DNA of 7,369 bases from Actinomycetes bacterium (lineage in GTDB: Bacteria > Actinomycetota > Actinomycetes > Actinomycetales > Demequinaceae). Positions 1 through 5,433 of this stretch are shown piece after piece. How positions within the stretch are numbered: position 1 is the first letter of the stretch; every line of letters begins with the position of its first letter. The translations under genes and the position numbers were made by a program. The notes beneath the pieces were generated by a model. It was given only the letters and a program-made list of their open reading frames with translations, had not been told where the DNA came from and did not search any database. Location: the NCBI GenBank assembly GCA_023442845.1, contig JAEZXC010000009.1, positions 1 to 7,369 on the forward strand, read 5' to 3'.

Positions 1-2472
1 ATCGTCGGCACCTGGCTGAGCGCCGCCGCGCTCGTCGTCGGGGGCTTCGGCGCCTACAAGGTGTCGGAAAGCGCGCGGTGGCTCAACGCACCGGGAATTG
101 TTGTCTCCGCCATCGGTCTGTGGATCGTCTGGACGATGTGGGGCCCTTCGCAACGCCGGCCAATGCGCCTCACTGCCGTTGCTGTCGGGACAGTGGCTGC
201 GGTGCTTGGGCCCGTCCGCATCGCCGCCTTCGAATCGGGCTTCACCGACGCGGAGGTAACGGCGTGGGGCGTCAGTGTTGTCGTGGCGATTGCTGGGCTC
301 CTCTACGCGCGCCGGATGATGGCGTGGACAGTGGTCATCGCATCGCTTGCCACGACGATGCTCGTCGCGGCCGTGGTGTGGAGATTCTCGGAGAGCATCG
401 AACTGACGGTCGTTGCGGCCGCGCTGAGTTCGACCGTCATCGCTGGTGTGGGCGCAATTGCGCGTGTGGGAGCTGCGGTGAATGGCCCCGCGCGCGACCA
501 GCAACCCGGCCTCGACGCTGGTGGAACCCAGAGCCAGGTGGCGAGGATCTCGGCATCGACCGATCTTGCACTCATCGGCGCGCTACCGGCTCTTGCCGTC
601 GGTGCGCTCTATGCCGCCTACGGAGCCGCCGTCGGCAGTGTGTGGGCGTTGATGCCGTCGGGCGCATGGACGGTCGAGGTCACGTGGGCCGAGCCAACCA
701 CGGCAGGCATTACGGTGCTGGCCGGCGTCTTGTGTGCGCGCAGTGTTCGGGCACCCGCCATGCAGGCGGTTTCTCGCCTGTTTGTCGGCCTCGGGCTCAT
801 CGCGTTCATTCCTCAGCTGAGCGGACTTGTGGCGAGGCATCTGCCGGCCTCCGAACACCCATGGTTAACGGTGGTCGTGCTCGCAGTGGCGCTCGCCGCA
901 TGGTCAGCCACAGCGCTCGCGCCACTGCGTCACGCGCGCATCCCGGTGGCCGTCGCAGGGGTGGTGGCGACAAGCACCATCGCAGTGAACTGGCTCGCAC
1001 GCATGGCTGTCGACGGTGCCGAATGGCGCATCATCGTCGCGCTTCTTGTCGTGACCCTCGCAGGGTTCGCTCTGGGAGTGCGCTGGCCAGTCTTCACCTT
1101 GGCGCCCGCCCTCGCGACGGCGTCGCTCATCGCTCCCGCTGCGCTTGTCAAGGTGGGCCCATGGGCCGCGGTACTCGCAGCAACGGCGAACCTCACGGCT
1201 CTCGTGTGGATCGCGCGCTTGGAAATTCGTCGGGGAGCCAGGCCGACGATGTGGCTCGCTGGCGCACTGCCAACCGCACTCGTTGGCGCAGGCGCGGCGG
1301 CTACCTCAGTGTGGATGGCCGGGCGCGAGTGGCTCGAATCACGGGAGTCGGGCACGGTTGAGGGTCATTACCCGGCGCTGGTGATCGTGGTGCTTGTTGT
1401 CGTGTCCGCCCTCGCTTGGCCGCAGGTGAGGCGCCATGGCGCCTCCGTCGTCCTTGGCGCGACAGTGGTCGAAGCCGGATTGGTCCCGTCCCCAGCAGGT
1501 TGGGTGGTCCTCGCAGTTCTCGCACCATGCGCGGCCGAGGCAAGTGCGCGGTGGAACGGCCGCGCCGGGCTGCAACGGCTCCACGGGGTGCTCGCGATCA
1601 TCGCCGCCGCAGCGTGGATGCCGTGGCGCGTGGGTCCCGCGGCCATCGTTGAGACTCTCGCGGTTGCGGTGTTTGTTGTGACAGCACTACGCGCGGCACA
1701 CGGCAGCTCAGCGCGCATCACATGCGCCATCGGAGCGCCGCTCATCGCGGTCCTGGCTGCGATGCACGGCCTCATCTTCTTTGGCACGGGCTATGGGCCG
1801 AGCGCGTTGGGAGGCGCCACGATTGGGCTCACGGTGGCGATCGCGCTTGTCGCGGGCAAGGTGCTCGGCAGCGAGGGCGCCGCTTGGGTGCTCGGCGCCA
1901 TCACAGTGGTGATGCCGTTCGCCACCACAGATATCCTCGCGAGCGGTCTCTTGCTCCTCATTGCCTGCGCTGCGTGGTACGCACTGTTCGCATTCAATGG
2001 TGTGCCGTGGGCGCGCATCACGGCGCTGTGGCTTCTCAGCCCGGCCGCCGCACTGTTGCTCGCAGCAGTTGGGGCAACGGCGCTTGAAGCGTATGTTGCG
2101 GTTCCGGGAGCAACGGTGCTCGGCCTTGGGCTCATCCGGATGCGACGCGACGCGACGATCAGAACCTATGCGGCGCTTGCGCCCGGCCTTGGGCTCATCC
2201 TCATTCCGTCGTACGTCGCAATGGCCCTCGAGCCCAACGTGCTTGTTCGCCCGCTCGCGCTCGTTGCGGCGGCGGGAGTCCTTGGCGCCATTGGTGTGTG
2301 GCGCCAGTGGTTCGCACCACTTCTTGCCACCGCCGTGACGGCGGTGGTGCTGGCGACGTCGCAGGTCGTCGTCGATGATGCGCTGGTGCCGCGATGGGTG
2401 AGTTTTGGCTTTATCGGAGCAGTGCTGCTCGTGCTCGGCTTCACCGCCGAGCGCATTCGCACCATGCGCTAA
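1..2472 (+). CDS. Large polytopic integral membrane protein of unknown function (5' end outside window)
   Basis: The frame is open from base 1, and the codons before the GTG at 61 already encode a hydrophobic segment (IVGTWLSAAALVVGGFGAYK), so this is the C-terminal part of a longer gene and 61 is not its start. About 823 residues are visible. Nearly all are hydrophobic stretches of 18-24 residues separated by short Arg/Trp-containing turns; by eye I count roughly 28-30 membrane segments. The longest polar loop lies near bases 480-565 (NGPARDQQPGLDAGGTQSQ), dividing a block of about six helices from the rest. The tail ends in a short basic sequence, AERIRTMR. No transporter signature, nucleotide-binding motif or catalytic motif was recognised. 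It recalls the very long multi-helix actinobacterial proteins annotated as SCO7613 C-terminal domain-containing membrane proteins, but that is an impression, not a demonstrated match. It ends in TAA overlapping the stop of the convergent trmL by 4 bp. Certain as a coding gene and membrane protein; function unknown. Confidence 0.9.
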   Translation: MVGTWLSAAALVVGGFGAYKVSESARWLNAPGIVVSAIGLWIVWTMWGPSQRRPMRLTAVAVGTVAAVLGPVRIAAFESGFTDAEVTAWGVSVVVAIAGLLYARRMMAWTVVIASLATTMLVAAVVWRFSESIELTVVAAALSSTVIAGVGAIARVGAAVNGPARDQQPGLDAGGTQSQVARISASTDLALIGALPALAVGALYAAYGAAVGSVWALMPSGAWTVEVTWAEPTTAGITVLAGVLCARSVRAPAMQAVSRLFVGLGLIAFIPQLSGLVARHLPASEHPWLTVVVLAVALAAWSATALAPLRHARIPVAVAGVVATSTIAVNWLARMAVDGAEWRIIVALLVVTLAGFALGVRWPVFTLAPALATASLIAPAALVKVGPWAAVLAATANLTALVWIARLEIRRGARPTMWLAGALPTALVGAGAAATSVWMAGREWLESRESGTVEGHYPALVIVVLVVVSALAWPQVRRHGASVVLGATVVEAGLVPSPAGWVVLAVLAPCAAEASARWNGRAGLQRLHGVLAIIAAAAWMPWRVGPAAIVETLAVAVFVVTALRAAHGSSARITCAIGAPLIAVLAAMHGLIFFGTGYGPSALGGATIGLTVAIALVAGKVLGSEGAAWVLGAITVVMPFATTDILASGLLLLIACAAWYALFAFNGVPWARITALWLLSPAAALLLAAVGATALEAYVAVPGATVLGLGLIRMRRDATIRTYAALAPGLGLILIPSYVAMALEPNVLVRPLALVAAAGVLGAIGVWRQWFAPLLATAVTAVVLATSQVVVDDALVPRWVSFGFIGAVLLVLGFTAERIRTMR
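2450..2470. terminator. Candidate bidirectional hairpin at the convergent gene end
   Basis: A perfect 7-bp inverted repeat, AGCGCAT / ATGCGCT (2450-2456 and 2464-2470), with a 7-nt loop lies in the last codons of the membrane-protein gene and reaches its stop codon. The convergent trmL gene ends inside the right arm. There is no T-tract on either side, so it is not a classic intrinsic terminator. It could act as a hairpin-only terminator or RNA 3'-end stabiliser for both transcripts, or be chance in GC-rich sequence. Confidence 0.3.
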
Positions 2473-2933
2473 ACGTGATCCGAGAATCCCAACTGCCGTG
2501 CGGCCTCGTACACGGCAATCGCCGCCGAGTTCGACAAGTTGAGGGAGCGTCGGCCCGGAAGCATCGGAATGCGCAACCAGGCGGTGATGCGGGGGTGGTC
2601 GAGCACCTCGTCGGGCAGGCCGGTGGGCTCGGGTCCAAAAAGGAGAACGTCGTCGGAGCGATACTCGACGTCTGTGTAGTACGTGGTTGCCCTGCCGGTG
2701 AACGCAAAGACGCGAGACTCCGGCACCGCCTCACACAACGCGTCGAACGAGGGGTGCACGGTGACGGTCGCGAGGTCGTGGTAGTCGAGACCTGCCCTGC
2801 GGAGCTTCGACTCCTCGAACGTGAAGCCGAGTGGTTCTACGAGGCGCAGATGCGCGCCCGACACCGCTGATAAGCGGATCGCGGCGCCCGTGTTCTCGGG
2901 GATACGGGGCTCAAAGAAGGCGATCGATGGCAT
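2469..2933 (-). CDS. trmL: tRNA (cytidine(34)-2'-O)-methyltransferase TrmL, SPOUT family
   Basis: TrmL methylates the 2'-hydroxyl of the wobble nucleotide (C34 or modified U34) of leucine tRNAs in E. coli, using S-adenosylmethionine, in the cytoplasm. From the ATG at 2933 the protein has 154 residues, close to the 157 of E. coli TrmL, and opens as the family does with MPSIAFFEPRIPENTG. The SPOUT knot motifs are intact: ENTG at residues 13-16, FGPEPTGLP at 99-107, and IPMLPGRRSLNLSNS at 122-136, followed by AIAVYEAARQLGF. These form the SAM-binding trefoil knot. The frame stays open upstream to a GTG at 3005. A GTG at 2972 has a good AAGGAA ribosome site 8 nt before it and would give 167 residues, so a short N-terminal extension is possible. 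I chose 2933 because family homology begins there; a GGTGAG lies about 10 nt before it. The gene is divergent from the SGNH gene and convergent, with a 4-bp overlap, with the membrane-protein gene. Substrate specificity is inferred from the family. Confidence 0.92.
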   Translation of the reverse strand: MPSIAFFEPRIPENTGAAIRLSAVSGAHLRLVEPLGFTFEESKLRRAGLDYHDLATVTVHPSFDALCEAVPESRVFAFTGRATTYYTDVEYRSDDVLLFGPEPTGLPDEVLDHPRITAWLRIPMLPGRRSLNLSNSAAIAVYEAARQLGFSDHV

Positions 2934-3019
2934 TGCGACGGGGCTCACCAATGCAGTTTCCCACGCTCTCACACGCCCGCTTTCCTTCAATGTGATGTTG
3001 GCCACAGATCGGGCGATTC

Positions 3020-3033
3020 CCCCATAAATGGGG
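3020..3033. repeat. Inverted repeat CCCCAT-AA-ATGGGG, possible operator
   Basis: The two 6-bp arms (3020-3025 and 3028-3033) are perfectly complementary around two A residues. The C-run (CCCCCA, 3019-3024) can also pair with a second G-run, TGGGGG at 3044-3049, so two alternative pairings exist. The element lies between divergent trmL and the SGNH gene and overlaps the candidate trmL -10 box. The symmetry is directly visible; a regulatory role is inference. Confidence 0.35.
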
Positions 3034-3052
3034 CTACCCGATGTGGGGGCAA
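3024..3052 (-). promoter_or_regulatory. Candidate sigma-70-type promoter for trmL
   Basis: On the minus strand TTGCCC (3047-3052) and ATTTAT (3024-3029) are separated by exactly 17 bp, resembling -35 and -10 boxes. Transcription would start near 3016-3018, giving a leader of about 45 nt to the GTG at 2972 or about 85 nt to the ATG at 2933. The -10 box sits inside the CCCCAT/ATGGGG inverted repeat, a position where a bound regulator could block initiation. Found by eye only; the boxes match consensus partially. Confidence 0.35.
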
Positions 3053-3066
3053 CTTCTTACGGTCAA

Positions 3067-3088
3067 CGTGGGCCGCTTAGTGCCCACG
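3067..3088 (+). promoter_or_regulatory. Leader hairpin upstream of the SGNH hydrolase gene
   Basis: CGTGGGC (3067-3073) and GCCCACG (3082-3088) form a perfect 7-bp inverted repeat with an 8-nt loop, ending 20 nt before the GTG start at 3109. A second self-complementary stretch, CCCCGGGG (3090-3097), follows directly and overlaps the G-rich run (3094-3099) next to the ribosome site. If transcribed, these structures could limit access to the start, or the DNA could be an operator. No known riboswitch is recognisable. The gene's own promoter was not identified. Confidence 0.35.
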
Positions 3089-3108
3089 ACCCCGGGGGGT
3101 AGAAGACG

Positions 3109-5433
3109 GTGCGGGCAACTGTATTCGTCGGCGTCTCCGCGGTAGTGGCGGCGCTGATCGCAATGAGTGGCTGGATTGCGCCCGTAAACGGCTCGGTCGC
3201 TCGCGTTGACGCGGCTCTCGATGCGGACGCAGGCGTGGGCCCGTCACGCGACCTCACCCCGCTCACCGTCGTCCTCATGGGCGATTCGTATACGTCAGGC
3301 AACGGTGCGCGCACGCCTCAGGCAGACCCTGCGTACTACGGTCCGGAGAAGTGCCTACAGTCGACAGCGACGTGGGGTGAGCAATACGTCGACGCGTTGG
3401 CGCGCCAGGGTTACGCGGTCACGATGCTCAACAGGGCCTGTTCGGCTGCCTCGACTGATGCGTTGCTGCACGACCGCTACCTCAAGGACACGGCGGTCAT
3501 TGGCTACCCCGAGGCCGAAGCCCCCGATGCGCCACGTGATGACGTCTTCTACGAAGAGTGGGCACGGGGTGATGCACGATGCATTCCCACCCCCGCCTCG
3601 GACGAGTACATCGTGACGGACGTGATGCGTACATCGACACCGGATGGTACGACTGCCGTCGCCGTGAGCTGTGAGCGGTGGCTACGCGCCCAAGTGGATG
3701 CGCTCAACCCCGACGTCGATCTCGTCCTTCTCACGGTGGGAGGCAATGACGTGCACTTCCCCGACATCGTGCGGGCGTGCCTCATTCTCGGCGACGTGGA
3801 CGAGTGCGAGCGTGCCCTCGACATTGCCGATGCCTATGTCGCCAATGACTTCACGGCGGACCTCATTGACGTGTTTGCCGAGATTGAGCGCCGCACCGCG
3901 GGCAATGCGCGCGTTGTCTATCTCGCCTATCCGAACCTCGAGGTGAACGATGACCTCGAGCTGACGGGCGTGAGCGGCGGCGAGGTGACACGCATCAACA
4001 TCTCGCAACGGTTGGACAATCTCGCGGATGCGGGGCTTGAGTCGCAACGCCGCGCAGTTGAGGCCGCCAACGCCTTGGCGCAGCACGACGCCGTCATCTT
4101 CCTCGACGCGATCCCCGAACTCTTCGCGGGTCACGAGCCCGATGCGCGGCCCGCGTCGGTCAACGAGGACCGATGGATGTATGAAGCATTCGAAACGCTT
4201 AACCGGGATGAGTGGTACCACCTCAAGCCCGAGGGACATCGCGAGATCGCGCGTTTTGTGTCGAGCTTTGGTGACTTCGGGGCAGCACCCCCGCCTGGGC
4301 GTCATGCTCCAGCGCGGGACATCGCGCTCGTCGTCGGCGACCGCGGCTTGGCGCACGAAGCAGCCGCGCAAGCGCTAGAGGACACGTCGCTGTGGGAGGG
4401 CGCGTCGATTGCGCTCATCGAGCAACGCGTTGCTCCGGACGGCGTCAGTATCGAGCGGCGCGTCGTGGCCCAAGGAGCAAGCGCTCGCGAGGCGGCTCAG
4501 GCCCTAGCCTCCGCCAGCCGCCCCGGATGGCTTCCTGCGACTGACGTCGTGTTGGCAAGCCGCTGGAACGCGACGGCTCACGTGATCTACGTGGGCGAGG
4601 CAAGTCTCAGTTTGCGGGATATCGCTCCTGTGTGGAGCGGCGAGGCTCAGGGTCGCCCGGTCGACGTTGACATGCGTACCGTCGACGTGGCTGCCCTTCG
4701 TATCGGTACGCCCGGCGTGGCGAATGACCGGATTGATGAGGCGCTTGAGGATGTGCGCGATCGCCTCGTGAGTGCGTTGGCCGACGTGCAGGCGGCGCCT
4801 CGCGCGTGGGCGGGTGGCCCGTATGTGGCGACAGGTAGTGCGGCGGCGCTGAATGCGCAGGGCTCGTACGCGGCCTCCCATGCGACACCGACGCGACAGG
4901 GCCTCACGTTCGAGTGGGACCTCGATGCCGACGGTGTCTTCGAGGCGCGCGCGCCGGGACCGCAACTCAACGTTGGCCCGGGTCACCTGTCTCCAGGATG
5001 GATCGCAGTCCGCGTCACCACCCCTGCGGGCAATGCGTCTATTGCACGCGCGTGGGTTGCGTCGGCGCCAGTCCTTGATGAGGGCGGCGCGGCCTGTTTT
5101 GGGGACGACGCTGGTCGAGGTGCGGCAAGCAGCCAGGGCCGAGTGGGTTGCGGCACCGAGCAGCCAAGCGCATCAGGCCCAGAGGCAGAGCCCATGCCAC
5201 TTCTCGATAACACATTGCGGTCGGCATCGGGCGATGGCTATGGCCACCTCGGCTTCAGTCCTCTCCTCATCGACGAGCGCGTGACGTCATCCGAGGGCGG
5301 GCGTGGCCGCGTCGGCGCACGGCCAGGTCGGACGCGGGAGAGAGTCCGCGTCTTCATGCGTCGCGAGCGGGCGTTGCTCGCACTGCTTGGCGACTCGCGT
5401 GACGTGAGCGGTGCGCTCGCAGCGCGAGCTTAA
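3109..5433 (+). CDS. Exported SGNH/GDSL hydrolase with a middle alpha/beta domain and a PKD domain
   Basis: A secreted esterase/lipase-like enzyme of 774 residues starting at GTG 3109; no strong Shine-Dalgarno, only AGAAG and a G-run precede it. Residues 1-29 look like a signal peptide (hydrophobic 5-20, then GWIAPVNGS), though cleavage is unsettled. The SGNH domain spans about 50-395: nucleophile block GDSYTSGNG with Ser60, block III GGND with Asn213, and catalytic His371 in EWYHLKPEGH. Cysteines 82, 111, 158, 188, 224 and 233 fall into three adjacent pairs, as expected for an exported actinobacterial SGNH enzyme with three disulfides. Block II reads RACSAAS where the family usually has ACSGA, so the oxyanion Gly is Ala113. 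Residues about 403-560 resemble a von Willebrand A fold without its metal site (inference). Residues 566-650 are a PKD-type beta-sandwich (AGGPY ... FEWDLDADGVFEA). A Cys663-Cys681 loop and an Arg-rich tail follow, with no C-terminal membrane anchor or LPXTG motif. Substrate unknown. Confidence 0.9.
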   Translation: MRATVFVGVSAVVAALIAMSGWIAPVNGSVARVDAALDADAGVGPSRDLTPLTVVLMGDSYTSGNGARTPQADPAYYGPEKCLQSTATWGEQYVDALARQGYAVTMLNRACSAASTDALLHDRYLKDTAVIGYPEAEAPDAPRDDVFYEEWARGDARCIPTPASDEYIVTDVMRTSTPDGTTAVAVSCERWLRAQVDALNPDVDLVLLTVGGNDVHFPDIVRACLILGDVDECERALDIADAYVANDFTADLIDVFAEIERRTAGNARVVYLAYPNLEVNDDLELTGVSGGEVTRINISQRLDNLADAGLESQRRAVEAANALAQHDAVIFLDAIPELFAGHEPDARPASVNEDRWMYEAFETLNRDEWYHLKPEGHREIARFVSSFGDFGAAPPPGRHAPARDIALVVGDRGLAHEAAAQALEDTSLWEGASIALIEQRVAPDGVSIERRVVAQGASAREAAQALASASRPGWLPATDVVLASRWNATAHVIYVGEASLSLRDIAPVWSGEAQGRPVDVDMRTVDVAALRIGTPGVANDRIDEALEDVRDRLVSALADVQAAPRAWAGGPYVATGSAAALNAQGSYAASHATPTRQGLTFEWDLDADGVFEARAPGPQLNVGPGHLSPGWIAVRVTTPAGNASIARAWVASAPVLDEGGAACFGDDAGRGAASSQGRVGCGTEQPSASGPEAEPMPLLDNTLRSASGDGYGHLGFSPLLIDERVTSSEGGRGRVGARPGRTRERVRVFMRRERALLALLGDSRDVSGALAARA
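5415..5429. terminator. Candidate bidirectional hairpin at the SGNH/M13 convergent junction
   Basis: GCTCGC (5415-5420) and GCGAGC (5424-5429) form a perfect 6-bp GC-only stem with a 3-nt loop. The stem lies in the last codons of the SGNH gene and abuts TTAA, which carries both stop codons. As at the other convergent junction, there is no T-tract. It could be a non-canonical terminator for one or both transcripts. The repeat is visible; the function is inferred. Confidence 0.3.

Noticed and set aside
61..63. GTG at 61 as start of the membrane protein
   Set aside because: The frame is open upstream to the window edge and the preceding 20 residues form a plausible membrane helix, so the gene starts outside the window.
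78..1361. 427-codon + strand frame overlapping the membrane-protein gene
   Set aside because: Arg/Gly/Cys/His-rich translation typical of an off-frame reading of GC-rich coding DNA; the other frame gives clean membrane helices.
2121..2200. 17-bp direct repeat CGGCCTTGGGCTCATCC at 2121-2137 and 2184-2200
   Set aside because: Both copies encode GLGLI in the same frame in neighbouring membrane segments; most simply explained by repeated hydrophobic residues with the same preferred codons.
3682..4371. 229-codon minus-strand frame inside the SGNH gene
   Set aside because: Lies opposite the catalytic part of a well-supported gene and has no recognised motif; a composition shadow.
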